Assembly (NCBI GenBank): GCA_038043245.1
Contig: JBBTCH010000001.1
Span: 496,001-560,000 of the forward strand
Direction of reading: 5' to 3'
DNA: 64,000 nt
From: JACPFV01 sp038043245
GTDB lineage: Bacteria > Pseudomonadota > Gammaproteobacteria > Nevskiales > Nevskiaceae
Below are positions 24,450 to 33,335 of this stretch, one piece after another (the stretch's first letter is position 1; the number at the start of each line of letters is the position of its first letter). Below the pieces are notes generated by a model, which ran no database searches, was not told the origin of the DNA, and worked only from the letters and a program-made list of their open reading frames with translations. A program made the position numbers and the translations under genes.

Positions 24450-26786
24450 ATGAAGCGGCTGACTCTGTTGTTGCTTGCGATGGGCTTTGCTGCCGCAGTC
24501 GATGCTGCCGTGCCGGCGCCGCCGGATGAAAAGGCGCTCAAGCTCGACCAGACCATCCAGGGCGTCAAATACGAGGCGCTGCTGCTGACGCGCGACCTGT
24601 TTGATCTCGAAGACTCAATCCTGTTTCCGCAGGAAACCCGCACCAATATCTTTACCAGCGTGACGGTCCCGGGCTTCCTGATCTCGCGCATGACGGTCAG
24701 CGTGGACGGCGGCAATCCAGTGGTCTACGCCTACAGTGAAAGTGAATCCAAGGCGCTGCTCAAGGACGGCTTCCACCGCATCTCGCACACCAACCTCGAC
24801 CCCGGGCCGCACCGCATCCGCGCCGATTTCATCGGCAAGTTCTATGACGCCAAGCCGGAAGAAGCGCCGCTCACCGGCAACCTCGAGACGGTGTTCAACA
24901 AGGGACTGACCGAACTCAACCTGATCCTGCCGATCGCGCGCAACAGCCGGCTCGACAAGCCGGGCATCAACGAAGTCGCGCGGCTGGACGCCACCGGACG
25001 CCGCGCCGCGCGCGGTGTCTGGCTGCCGGAAGCAGAGTCCGTAATCAGCCAGGCCGATACCTTCGTGCCGGGCAGCGAGGCCGACCCGCATTACCGGCTC
25101 GCCCTGTTCCTGCGTCACGACAAGCGATTCTTCTCGGCACTGACGGAGTTGATGCGCATCGCCGCCGGACTGCGCGAAGACGCCACCCTGCCGGACGAGT
25201 TCTACCAGCTGCTGGCGGAGTGCTACCTCGGCTTCGCCATGGAAACGCGCGCGGAGGATTACTTCCGCCAGCTGGTCGAGAACGCGCCGGACCCGGACAA
25301 GTTCAACAATGCTCGCATCGAACTGGCCGAGTTCAATTACCAGCGTGGCTATCTGGGCGAAGCCACCAAGATCCTGCTGCGCATGCGCGACCGCGTCGGC
25401 ACCGACGACTTCGCGCGCTGGCAGACGCTGACCGCAGCGACCCTGCTGGCACAAGGCCGTTACAACGAGGCCAGCGAGGTCATCGCGCAGGGCGACGACG
25501 ACAAGCGCATGACGCCGCACCTGCGCTACAACCTCGGCGTCGCGCTGATCAACGACGGCCGCCTGGCCGAAGGCCGCGCCTGGCTGGATAAAGTCGCACT
25601 GCTGACGCCCTACGACCAGGAACAGCTGGTGCTGAAGGACAAGGCCAACCTGCTGCTCGGTTACCACTTTTTGCAGAACCAGCAGGGCGGCACCGCGAAA
25701 CCGTTCTTCAGCCGCGTCCGCACTGAAGGCCCCTACTCCAACCGCGCGCTGCTCGGTCTCGGCTGGTCGGAGCTGGCGCCACGCGGCATCCAGCAGAAAA
25801 AAATCGATCCGAAGACCGGCGAATCCACCGTCAACGCCAAGGCCGGCGGGTCGCTCGGCGTGCTGCTGCGGCCGGGCTTTGTGGATACCGACGTCACCAA
25901 GCGGCTCGGCATCCGTCCGTTCAAGTTCGACAAGGCGCCCAAGGACCTGCAGGCAGCGGTGGAAAACGCGCTGGTACCGTGGACCGAACTGGTCACGCGT
26001 GACCCGATGGACCCTGCCGTGCAGGAAGGCCTGCTGGCGATTCCCTATGCCTTCGACACGCTGCGGGTGTTCGACCAATCCTCGCAGCTGTATCTGAAAG
26101 CGGTCGGCGTGCTCGAGACCGCGCGCAAGCGGATTGATATCGCGATTGATTCGATCCGCAAGGGCCGCATGGTCGAGACCATCGTGCGCCGCGACCTCGA
26201 TTCCGAGAACGGCCGCGAATGGCGCCTGCGTGACCTGCCGGATGCGCCGGAGACCTATTACCTGCAATCGCTGCTGGCCGAGCACCGCTTTCAGGAGTCG
26301 CTGAAGAATTACCGCGACATCCGCCTGATCGCGCGCAACCTCGACAACTGGCGCCCGCGCCTGGAAGCGCTGGCGCGAAACTATGGCGGTCAGGGCCAAT
26401 CCAAGCTCGACCCGAAACTGATGGTCGCTCAAGCCCTGCAAGGCTGGGCCGGCTACGGCCTGGTGCGACTGGCGCTGCGCAGCGACGACAACATGGCAGC
26501 GCCGGGGACCTACGACGAACGCCTGAAGACCGACGCTGAAGGTCCGGCCCTGCTCTGGCCGGCGCAGCCACCCGAACGCTTCGACGGCAGCCGCGAGAAA
26601 GTGCTCGCATTGGTGGCACGACTGGAAGAACTGCGGCCACGCGTACTGAATATCGCCGCCGACCAGAATCTGTACCTGCAAACCATGTCGATCAAGGAAC
26701 TCGAAGGCCAGCGCACTCAGATCGACCGTTATCTGGTGCAGGCGCGCTTCGCCGTCGCCCGCATCAACGACCGCCAGGGCCGATGA
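24450..26786 (+). CDS. Exported TPR-rich protein of an AglRQS/Glt-like envelope locus
   Basis: A 778-residue protein with a Sec signal peptide (MKRLTLLLLAMGFAAAVDAA, cleavage near residue 20) and many degenerate helical repeats of TPR type from about 210 onward (for example LAECYLGFAMETRAEDYFRQ, LRYNLGVALINDGRL). The N-terminal part (25-180) is beta-rich and of no recognised family. It is first of eight genes on the plus strand ending at 33246, and its stop overlaps the next start. Periplasmic TPR proteins of this sort serve as assembly scaffolds in myxobacterial gliding clusters; that role here is inference. ATG 24450 is preferred over the TTG just before it. Confidence 0.75.
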   Translation: MKRLTLLLLAMGFAAAVDAAVPAPPDEKALKLDQTIQGVKYEALLLTRDLFDLEDSILFPQETRTNIFTSVTVPGFLISRMTVSVDGGNPVVYAYSESESKALLKDGFHRISHTNLDPGPHRIRADFIGKFYDAKPEEAPLTGNLETVFNKGLTELNLILPIARNSRLDKPGINEVARLDATGRRAARGVWLPEAESVISQADTFVPGSEADPHYRLALFLRHDKRFFSALTELMRIAAGLREDATLPDEFYQLLAECYLGFAMETRAEDYFRQLVENAPDPDKFNNARIELAEFNYQRGYLGEATKILLRMRDRVGTDDFARWQTLTAATLLAQGRYNEASEVIAQGDDDKRMTPHLRYNLGVALINDGRLAEGRAWLDKVALLTPYDQEQLVLKDKANLLLGYHFLQNQQGGTAKPFFSRVRTEGPYSNRALLGLGWSELAPRGIQQKKIDPKTGESTVNAKAGGSLGVLLRPGFVDTDVTKRLGIRPFKFDKAPKDLQAAVENALVPWTELVTRDPMDPAVQEGLLAIPYAFDTLRVFDQSSQLYLKAVGVLETARKRIDIAIDSIRKGRMVETIVRRDLDSENGREWRLRDLPDAPETYYLQSLLAEHRFQESLKNYRDIRLIARNLDNWRPRLEALARNYGGQGQSKLDPKLMVAQALQGWAGYGLVRLALRSDDNMAAPGTYDERLKTDAEGPALLWPAQPPERFDGSREKVLALVARLEELRPRVLNIAADQNLYLQTMSIKELEGQRTQIDRYLVQARFAVARINDRQGR

Positions 26787-29617
26787 TGCCGATACGCATC
26801 CGCGTTCTTTTGCTGGCGCTGCTGACGCTCAACGCCTGTGGCCCGCAGCCGCTGAAGGACACCGGACCGACGATCTCCGAACTGGCGAAGAGCCGCCCGC
26901 CGTCGAGCGGCGCAGTGATCGCTCCTGCGCCAGTGCCCGCACCCAGCCCCGGCGTGACGCCACCTGATGAGACCGCGCTGGAAAATTACAAGCGCATCGC
27001 CGAGCTGGCGACCGACCCCGAGACCAAGGCCGAGGCCAACCGCCGCCTCGCTGACCTGCAGGTACAGATCAAGGAACAACAGCTGGTCAATGACGAGTCC
27101 ACCGCTGCGCAAAAGCAGTCGGTCGAACTCTATGACCAGTTATTGAAAGACCGTGGCGACAACGAGTCCGAAGGCGCGCGTCTGCTCTACCAGAAAGCGC
27201 GCGCACAGCAGAATCTCGGCGAGTTCGCCGCTTCGGCCGAAAGCCTGAAACAGCTGATCGAGCGTTTCCCGCGCTCGGAATACACCGGCGAGGCGCATTT
27301 CCGCCGCGCCGAGATGCTCTACCGCGCGGAAGATTTCGTCGCGGCCGAAGCCGAATATGCGCTGGTCATCGCCGACCCGCAAAGCAAGGCGTATTACGAA
27401 CCGGCGCAGTACAAGCTCGGCTGGTCGCTGTTCAAGCAGGCCAAGTACGAAGCCGCGTTGTCGGTGAGTTTCGACATCCTCGACCGCGAACTGCCGCAAG
27501 GCGAACTGTCGGATCCGACCTCGACGCTTAAAGACATCGCACCGGGCAAACGCGAACTGGCGCAGGACGCATTGCGCGTCGCCAGCCTCGCACTCGCCAA
27601 CACGGGTGGCGGCGATGCGCTGAACCAGGCGCTCGCGCGCCGCAGCACCACCAGCCGTTACAGCGTGCTGCTGTACAACGCACTCGGCGGCGAACTGCTC
27701 GACAAGAAGCGCTACACCGACGCTGCCAAGACTTATCTGGCGTTCGCCGACGGCAATCCGCGCCACCCGCTGGCGCCGCAATACCATCACCGTGCCATCG
27801 AGGCGCTGCGTTCCGGGAATTTCGTTGAGCAGGTGGTCGCCGCCAAGGCGCGCTATGTCGCCACCTACGACCCCAGCACCAGTTACTGGAGCGGTCGCCC
27901 CGCATCGCCAGAAGTGCTGGGCGAACTGCGCAAGCATCTCGATGATCTCGGCCGTTTTCACCACAACCGCGCACGCGCTGACAAAGCCGCCGACAAATTG
28001 ACCGGCCGCGAGGATTTTCTCGCCGCTGCACGCTACTACCAGCGTAGCCTTGATCTGTTCCCCAAGGATGCAAAAGCCGGCGAGTTGAGCGTGCTGCTGG
28101 CGGACGCCCTGCAGGACGGCGGCGACCTGCAGGCCGCTGCCAAGGCTTATGAGAGCGCGGTCAGCATCGGTGGCGCCAAAGCCGACGATGCCGCCTATGC
28201 CGCTGTGCTCGCCTATCAAAAACTGGTCGAGGACGCGCCGGAAAACCGCAAGGACGAGGCGCTGAGGAAAGCCACCCAGGCGGGCCTGCGTTTCGCCGAA
28301 GGTTTCCCCGGCCATCCGCAGACGCTGGTGGTGCTCACGCGCGCCGCCGAAGACCTTTACCGCCTGAAAGAGACCGATCAGGCCGTGGGAATCTCCGCCA
28401 AGGTCATCAAGTCGCGCGCCTCCGACGACCTCAAGCGCACCGCCTGGGGCGTGGTCGCGGACGCGCAGTTCACCCAGAAACGCTATCCCGAAGCCGAGGC
28501 CGCCTATGGCGAACTGCTGAAGCTGTCGCCGGCCAGCGACCCGCAGCGCGCCAAGCTGGTCGATCAGCTCGCAGCCGCGATTTACAAACAGGGTGAAGCG
28601 GCGCGCAGCGCCGGCAATCAGCCTTTGGCCGCCGCCGCGTTCCAGCGCGTCGGCCAGCTCGCACCCAGCGCCAGCATCCGGGCCACCGCCGACTACGACG
28701 CTGCCGCGGCGTTGATCGCCAGCGAGCAGTGGTCAACCGCCGGTCGCCTGCTGGAGAATTTCCGCAGCGCCAATCCCGGTCACGCGCTGCTGCCGGACGT
28801 CGACAAGAAACTGGCCGTGGTCTATCAGAAGACCAGCCAGCCGCAACGCGCCGCCGAAGTGATGGCGCGCATCGCCGGTCGCAGTGGCGAGTCCGCCGAC
28901 ACACGCCGCGAAGCTGCCTGGTCGCAAGTCACCCTGCTCGACCAGACCCGCGACCCGAACGTCGCTGAAGCCTATGACAATTACCTGAAGAACTTCGGCG
29001 GACCGTTCGAGCGTGCGATCGAAGCACGCCATCGCCTGGCCGAGCTGGCTCAGGCGCGCGGCAACAGTTCACGCCGCGAACACTGGTTGCGCGAATTGAT
29101 CGCTGCCGATGCCGCGGGCGGCCGCGACCGCAGCGACCGCAGTCGTTTCCTGTCCGCACAGGCGCAGCTGGAACTCGGCCGCAACGAAGCGGCGCTGGCG
29201 ATGGCGCTGAGCCTGAAACAGCCTCTGGAAAAAAGCGTGGCTCGCAAGAAAGCGGCCATGGAGAAAGCCATCGCCATCCTCACCCGTGCCGCGGATTTCG
29301 GCTTTGCCGAAGTCACCACGGCGGCCACTTATGAATTGGGCTCGCTTTACAGCAACTTCTCGCGTGCCCTGCTCGACTCCGAGCGGCCGAAGAAACTATC
29401 CGCACTGGAAAAAGAGCAATACAGTCTGCTGCTGGAAGAGCAGGCGTTCCCGTTCGAGGAAAAAGCCATCGAATGGCATCTGGCGAACCTGAAGCGCGTC
29501 AATCAAGGCGCCTATGATCGCTGGGTCAGCAAGAGCGCTGATGCGCTGGCGCAGATCTCCCCTGGAAAATATGGCAAACGCGAAAAAACCGGCGGCACTT
29601 ACGATGAGCTGCGCTAA
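26783..29617 (+). CDS. Large TPR lipoprotein of the same envelope locus
   Basis: A 944-residue lipoprotein: the signal peptide ends in the lipobox LTLNAC with C19 as the lipidated residue, followed by a Pro-rich linker (about 30-65). The rest is helical repeats resembling TPR and YbgF/BamD-type units (RLLYQKARAQQNLGEFAASAES and ERFPRSEYTGEAHFRRAEML are typical). Start is ATG 26783 overlapping the previous TGA, or ATG 26786. The residue after the Cys is Gly, so outer-membrane sorting is likely in a bacterium using Lol rules. It probably links the inner membrane motor to the outer membrane; that is inference. Confidence 0.78.
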   Translation: MMPIRIRVLLLALLTLNACGPQPLKDTGPTISELAKSRPPSSGAVIAPAPVPAPSPGVTPPDETALENYKRIAELATDPETKAEANRRLADLQVQIKEQQLVNDESTAAQKQSVELYDQLLKDRGDNESEGARLLYQKARAQQNLGEFAASAESLKQLIERFPRSEYTGEAHFRRAEMLYRAEDFVAAEAEYALVIADPQSKAYYEPAQYKLGWSLFKQAKYEAALSVSFDILDRELPQGELSDPTSTLKDIAPGKRELAQDALRVASLALANTGGGDALNQALARRSTTSRYSVLLYNALGGELLDKKRYTDAAKTYLAFADGNPRHPLAPQYHHRAIEALRSGNFVEQVVAAKARYVATYDPSTSYWSGRPASPEVLGELRKHLDDLGRFHHNRARADKAADKLTGREDFLAAARYYQRSLDLFPKDAKAGELSVLLADALQDGGDLQAAAKAYESAVSIGGAKADDAAYAAVLAYQKLVEDAPENRKDEALRKATQAGLRFAEGFPGHPQTLVVLTRAAEDLYRLKETDQAVGISAKVIKSRASDDLKRTAWGVVADAQFTQKRYPEAEAAYGELLKLSPASDPQRAKLVDQLAAAIYKQGEAARSAGNQPLAAAAFQRVGQLAPSASIRATADYDAAAALIASEQWSTAGRLLENFRSANPGHALLPDVDKKLAVVYQKTSQPQRAAEVMARIAGRSGESADTRREAAWSQVTLLDQTRDPNVAEAYDNYLKNFGGPFERAIEARHRLAELAQARGNSSRREHWLRELIAADAAGGRDRSDRSRFLSAQAQLELGRNEAALAMALSLKQPLEKSVARKKAAMEKAIAILTRAADFGFAEVTTAATYELGSLYSNFSRALLDSERPKKLSALEKEQYSLLLEEQAFPFEEKAIEWHLANLKRVNQGAYDRWVSKSADALAQISPGKYGKREKTGGTYDELR

Positions 29618-30341
29618 TCCGCTCGTCGTTTTTACCGCCTGCGTGACGCTTGCGGCCTGCGCAGCGCCGCCCAAGCGTGGCCCCTCCAATGCACCGCGCG
29701 CACCCGCTGCCGCCACCAGACCCGCACCTGCCCCGGCACCGGCCCGCGCAAGCAATCCGGTTTCGCCTTTGCCTGCGCGAGCGCAAGCGCCCGCACCAGT
29801 CGCGCCTGCCAGACCGGCGCCGGCGCCCGTCGCAACAGCGCCAAAGCCTGCGCCACAGAAAAGCGCGCGCGAACGTTTCGCCACTGCGGTAAAACTGGTT
29901 GAGACCAACCAGTTCAAGGAGGCGGAAGGCTTGCTCGACGCGCTGGTCAAGGAAAACCCCAGCTACTCCGGCCCGCTGACCAATCTCGGCATCGTCTATT
30001 ACAAGACCAGCCGGCGCGAACAGGCCTTGGCCGCATTCAGTCGCGCTGCGGTCGCCAATCCGCGCAATGCAGTGGCCTACAACTGGCTGGGAATTATTTA
30101 TCGCGAGAACGGCGACTACGCACGCGCGGAACAGGGCTACCTGCGCGCGCTGCAGGCCGATGGCGATTACGCGGCTGCACACCTGAACCTCGCCATCCTC
30201 TACGACCAGCACCTGAAACGCCCGGCGCAGGCGATCGAGCACTATCGCCGTTACGGCCGCCTCGACCGCTCCAATGAATTGCAGGTCGCCGCGTGGATCG
30301 CGGCGCTGGAACCGAAGAAGAAACCGGAGCCGAAACCATGA
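29571..30341 (+). CDS. TPR lipoprotein (TadD/PilF-like) of the envelope locus
   Basis: A 256-residue lipoprotein with lipobox VTLAAC (C30 from the ATG at 29571), a Pro/Ala-rich linker of about 70 residues and then three to four clear TPRs (GPLTNLGIVYYKTSRREQAL, NAVAYNWLGIIYRENGDYAR, YAAAHLNLAILYDQHLKRPA). The start at 29571 gives the usual basic n-region (MANAKK). The ATG at 29604, nearer the stop of the previous gene, would give a shorter but still usable signal. The gene overlaps its neighbour by 47 nt with the first start. Its TPRs are the most regular of the three TPR proteins in the locus. Confidence 0.8.
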   Translation: MANAKKPAALTMSCANPLVVFTACVTLAACAAPPKRGPSNAPRAPAAATRPAPAPAPARASNPVSPLPARAQAPAPVAPARPAPAPVATAPKPAPQKSARERFATAVKLVETNQFKEAEGLLDALVKENPSYSGPLTNLGIVYYKTSRREQALAAFSRAAVANPRNAVAYNWLGIIYRENGDYARAEQGYLRALQADGDYAAAHLNLAILYDQHLKRPAQAIEHYRRYGRLDRSNELQVAAWIAALEPKKKPEPKP

Positions 30342-30625
30342 GATTCATTTCCATCGCGCTGTTGACGATTCTTTCTGCCACCGCACAGGCGCAAGCGCCT
30401 GCGGGCGAAGGCGGCGGCACCACCGTCATCGGCGATCAGGAATCGCCGATCGGCCTCTACATCATGCCGTGGCGCAATTCCTCGGCCGATCCTGGCCTCG
30501 ACAAGCCGGCGCGCCTGCTGGAAGAAGCGATGCTGCCGATGGACCGTGACGTGTTCCGCCGCCAGACCGAATATTTCCAGACGCTGCAGACTCATCTCGC
30601 CAAACAATCCAAAGCCACCCCCTGA
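30338..30625 (+). CDS. Small exported protein of the envelope locus, unknown function
   Basis: A 95-residue protein with a signal peptide (cleavage after ATAQA, residues 15-19). The mature part has a Gly-rich start, then GLYIMPWRNSSADPGLDKPA and a helical tail with EEAMLPMDRDVFRRQTEYFQ. I do not recognise a named family. The ATG at 30338 overlaps the TGA of the TPR lipoprotein in ATGA, and the next gene is the ExbB channel 35 bp further on, so it is a genuine member of the operon rather than a chance frame. Confidence 0.72.
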   Translation: MRFISIALLTILSATAQAQAPAGEGGGTTVIGDQESPIGLYIMPWRNSSADPGLDKPARLLEEAMLPMDRDVFRRQTEYFQTLQTHLAKQSKATP

Positions 30626-30660
30626 ACCCGTCACCACCGAATTTTTACTGGAGTCACTCA

Positions 30661-31293
30661 ATGGAAGTCCTCACTAGCTTTGCCCAGTTCTTCAAGCACG
30701 GCGGCCCGGTCATGTTCTTCATCTCGGCAGTCGCCGTGCTCGGCTTCGCCATCGCGGTCGAACGCTGGCGCTTCTTCGTGCGTGCCGAACAGGAGAACAG
30801 CAGCCTGTGGCAGCGCATGCAGCCGCTGATGGACCAGGGCGACCTCGCCGGCGCCGAGCAGCTGGCGGAACGTTCCAACTCCGCGATCGGCAAGGTGCTG
30901 AGCTTCGGTTTCGCCAAAAGCCGCGGCGGTTCGGTTCGTGCCGACATCGAGAACGCGATGGAAGAACGGCTGATGGAAATTACCGCCGTGCTGGAGAAGC
31001 GCACGCACTACCTCGCCACCTTCGCCAACGTCGCCACGCTGATGGGCCTGCTCGGCACGGTCAGCGGCCTGATCCGCGCCTTCGCCGCCATTGCCAGCCT
31101 GAACCTGTCGGAAAAAACCAATGTGCTGTCGTTGTCCATCTCTGAGGCCCTGAACGCGACGTTCTTCGGCCTGCTGGTGGCGGTTCCGCTGCTGCTGCTG
31201 CACGCCTGGCTGAACACGCGTTCGGGTGAGCTGGTGGACAGTCTGGAAATGGCGACGGTGAAGTTCCTAAACCGTCTCAAGCCGCAGACCTGA
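30661..31293 (+). CDS. MotA/TolQ/ExbB proton channel family protein
   Basis: A 210-residue inner-membrane protein with three membrane segments (about 15-38, 118-144 and 158-183) and the conserved TolQ/ExbB core: YLATFANVATLMGLLGTVSG and LNATFFGLLVAVPLLL. These pentameric channels use the proton gradient to drive movement in associated TolR/ExbD dimers. The start is well placed behind ACTGGAG (30649-30655). Two TolR-like genes and an AgmX-like gene follow. No tolA, tolB or pal is present, so this is not the Tol-Pal system. AglR of Myxococcus is the nearest functional analogue I can name. Confidence 0.9.
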   Translation: MEVLTSFAQFFKHGGPVMFFISAVAVLGFAIAVERWRFFVRAEQENSSLWQRMQPLMDQGDLAGAEQLAERSNSAIGKVLSFGFAKSRGGSVRADIENAMEERLMEITAVLEKRTHYLATFANVATLMGLLGTVSGLIRAFAAIASLNLSEKTNVLSLSISEALNATFFGLLVAVPLLLLHAWLNTRSGELVDSLEMATVKFLNRLKPQT

Positions 31294-31311
31294 GCCGCCG
31301 AGCGCAAGCCC

Positions 31312-31815
31312 ATGCGCATCACGCGCCGCATGCTGCGCCAGTACAAGCGCAGCTCGACCGAGCACGAGGAGATCATCAATCTCGTGCCGTTCATCGACAT
31401 CCTGACGATCCTCGTTATCTACCTGCTGGTCGGCGCGGTGTCGCCGCATCTGGCGGCCCTGGACCTCAACCTGCCCTCGAGCCAGACCACCACGGTGGTC
31501 TCGAAGAAGCAACCGCTGCAGCTGACCATCGCGTTGAAAAAAGACGGCTTCATCGTCAATGACCGCAGTGGCCGCGAGCGGCGCCTGGCCAGGAATTCCA
31601 AGGGCTACGATCTGCGGCAACTCGGCCAGACGCTGCTGCAGATCAAGCAGCAGCACAGCGATGAGACGACGGTGACACTGCTGTTGGAACCGGACATCGC
31701 CTACGACCTGCTGGTGCAGGTGATGGACACCGCGCGGCTGACGCCGGTGACGCGCAAGGGTCAGGTCGCTACGGAGATGTTCCCCGACATCTCCATCGGC
31801 GACGCCCCCAAATGA
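31312..31815 (+). CDS. ExbD/TolR family protein 1 (AglQ/AglS-like)
   Basis: A 167-residue protein with a basic N-terminus, one membrane helix (about 24-45) and a periplasmic TolR-type domain. The proton-carrying Asp is kept at D29 in LVPFIDILTIL. The periplasmic part includes TIALKKDGFIVNDRSGRER, as in TolR. It begins 18 bp after the channel gene and is followed at 10 bp by a second TolR-like gene. Two non-identical TolR proteins per channel is the AglRQS arrangement rather than that of TolQR or ExbBD. Confidence 0.9.
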   Translation: MRITRRMLRQYKRSSTEHEEIINLVPFIDILTILVIYLLVGAVSPHLAALDLNLPSSQTTTVVSKKQPLQLTIALKKDGFIVNDRSGRERRLARNSKGYDLRQLGQTLLQIKQQHSDETTVTLLLEPDIAYDLLVQVMDTARLTPVTRKGQVATEMFPDISIGDAPK

Positions 31816-31825
31816 GCTGCAACCG

Positions 31826-32341
31826 ATGAAGATCCGTCGCAAGACTCTGCGCAAGATCCGCCACGGCAAGCGCGGCAGCACCGCCTTGAGCATCAATCTG
31901 GTACCGATGATCGACGTGTTTGTGATCCTGGTGATCTACCTGCTGGTCAACGCCGCCGCCGTGCAGGTGGTGGGCGCCGAACAGGTCGAGCTGCCCAAGT
32001 CCATCGCCGAACAGCCGCCCAAGGAAGAAAACGTGGCGGTCACCGTCAGCGGTGACGACATCCTGGTCAACGGCAAGAAGGTCATGAACGTGACCGAGGC
32101 CACCGCCTCCAGCGAGCCGGTGCTGAAGCCATTGCGCGATGAACTCATGACCTTTCTGGCGCCGCCGGCCGTGGTCGCCGCAGCGGCAAAAACCCAAACG
32201 CCACTGGCGCCGAAGGATGTCAGCATCTTCGCCGACAAGAAAATCCCCTATTCCCTGTTGAAGCGCGTGATGGCGACCTGCGCTGACGCCGGCTTCGCCA
32301 AAATCGCGCTGGGCGTATTGCCGGACGGTGGCGGCACATGA
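31826..32341 (+). CDS. ExbD/TolR family protein 2 (AglQ/AglS-like)
   Basis: A 171-residue paralogue of the preceding protein. The basic tail MKIRRKTLRKIRHGKRG is followed by one membrane helix (about 25-47) in which D30 of LVPMIDVFVIL takes the place of E. coli TolR Asp23. The periplasmic domain ends in SLLKRVMATCADAGFAKIAL, a TolR-like C-terminal strand and helix. Its stop overlaps the next gene in ATGA (32338-32341). Both paralogues keep the key Asp, so both may be active stator elements. Confidence 0.9.
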   Translation: MKIRRKTLRKIRHGKRGSTALSINLVPMIDVFVILVIYLLVNAAAVQVVGAEQVELPKSIAEQPPKEENVAVTVSGDDILVNGKKVMNVTEATASSEPVLKPLRDELMTFLAPPAVVAAAAKTQTPLAPKDVSIFADKKIPYSLLKRVMATCADAGFAKIALGVLPDGGGT

Positions 32342-33246
32342 CGCTGTACGCGCTCAGCCACGATTTCGACCTGCTGGCGAACGAGGCCGACCGCCGCTTC
32401 CAGCGCTGGCTTGGCACTTTTGGCATCCCGGCGCTGGTCCTCGCACTCTTGATCCCTTTTCTGCAGCTCACTGGCCTGACACCCGGCGGCGGCCTGCCGG
32501 TGCCGCCACGCTATGCGCAGTTGGTGCCGCCGCCTGTGGTGGAGCCCGCCGTCAAGGAAGAACAACCCAAGCCCGAACCCAAGACCAAGCCGAAAGTCGA
32601 GAAGCCCAAGGTCTCGCAGGAAGTGCTGAAGCAGCAACAGCAGCAAAAAGCGCGCGCACGAGCGACCAAAGAAATCAGCAAATCCTTCAGCAGCATCGCC
32701 AATCTCCTGTCCACATCCGCGAAAAGCGATAACCCGCTCGTCGCTGCGGTCACCCCCACCAAATCCGGCAGCACCAGCCCGGTGTTCGCCTCGTCAGCGA
32801 CGTCCAGCTCCAAGGGCATCGGCAATGTCGCACCGACTGCGCGCACGCAAAGCGGCACCGGCCTGGGACAGCGCAAAACCAGCGACGTCAGCGGGCCAAC
32901 CGGCATCGGTGCCGACCCCGGCGCGCCCGGCCTGTCGGGCGACAAGCGCATCGCCGGTCGCTCGCTGGGCGAGATGCAGGAGGTGTTCGATCGCAACAAA
33001 GGCGCGTTCTACTCGCTCTACAATCGCGCGCTGCGCGAGAACCCCGACCTGGTCGGCAAGCTGATTTTCGACATCACCATCGAACCGGATGGCAGCGTCA
33101 GTCGCTGCGTGCTGGTGAAAAGCGAGCTGGGAAACCCCGAACTGGAACGCAAGTTCGTGCTGCTGGTTCAGCAGCTCAATTTCGGCGCCAAGGGCGTGCC
33201 ACGCTTCAACTATCCGAATTATCCTTTGCATCTGCTGCGCTCCTAG
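32338..33246 (+). CDS. AgmX/PglI C-terminal domain (TonB-like) membrane protein
   Basis: A 302-residue protein with one membrane helix (about 27-46), a Pro/Lys-rich stretch (60-92, KEEQPKPEPKTKPKVEKPK), a Gln-rich helix (93-115), a Ser/Thr-rich linker and a C-terminal domain (about 203-302). That domain matches the AgmX/PglI family (GRSLGEMQEVFDRNKGAFY, YNRALRENPDL, SELGNPELERKFV). The architecture is that of TonB: energised by ExbB/ExbD in the inner membrane and reaching across the periplasm. AgmX (GltJ) and PglI (GltG) are components of the Myxococcus gliding machine. It ends the locus, before a palindromic repeat and fabI. Confidence 0.9.
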   Translation: MTLYALSHDFDLLANEADRRFQRWLGTFGIPALVLALLIPFLQLTGLTPGGGLPVPPRYAQLVPPPVVEPAVKEEQPKPEPKTKPKVEKPKVSQEVLKQQQQQKARARATKEISKSFSSIANLLSTSAKSDNPLVAAVTPTKSGSTSPVFASSATSSSKGIGNVAPTARTQSGTGLGQRKTSDVSGPTGIGADPGAPGLSGDKRIAGRSLGEMQEVFDRNKGAFYSLYNRALRENPDLVGKLIFDITIEPDGSVSRCVLVKSELGNPELERKFVLLVQQLNFGAKGVPRFNYPNYPLHLLRS

Positions 33247-33259
33247 CGCCGCGCTTCTT

Positions 33260-33314
33260 TCATTCCGAACGCAGTGAGGAATCTGATCAGATTCTTCGTT
33301 ACGCTCAGAATGAC
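33260..33314. repeat. Dispersed palindromic repeat, copy 3
   Basis: Starts TCATTCCGAACGCAG and ends ACGCTCAGAATGAC around the centre TCTGATCAGA. It begins 14 bp after the AgmX stop and ends 21 bp before the fabI ATG. Same family as the copies at 6268, 7890, 35464 and 51856. Confidence 0.85.
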
Positions 33315-33335
33315 AAACACACACAAGGACTCCCC

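Noticed and set aside
24615..26681. Long open frame antisense to the first TPR gene
   Set aside because: High-GC antisense frame with no start signal and Arg/Gln/Val/Gly-heavy composition; the plus strand gives a clear signal peptide and TPRs.
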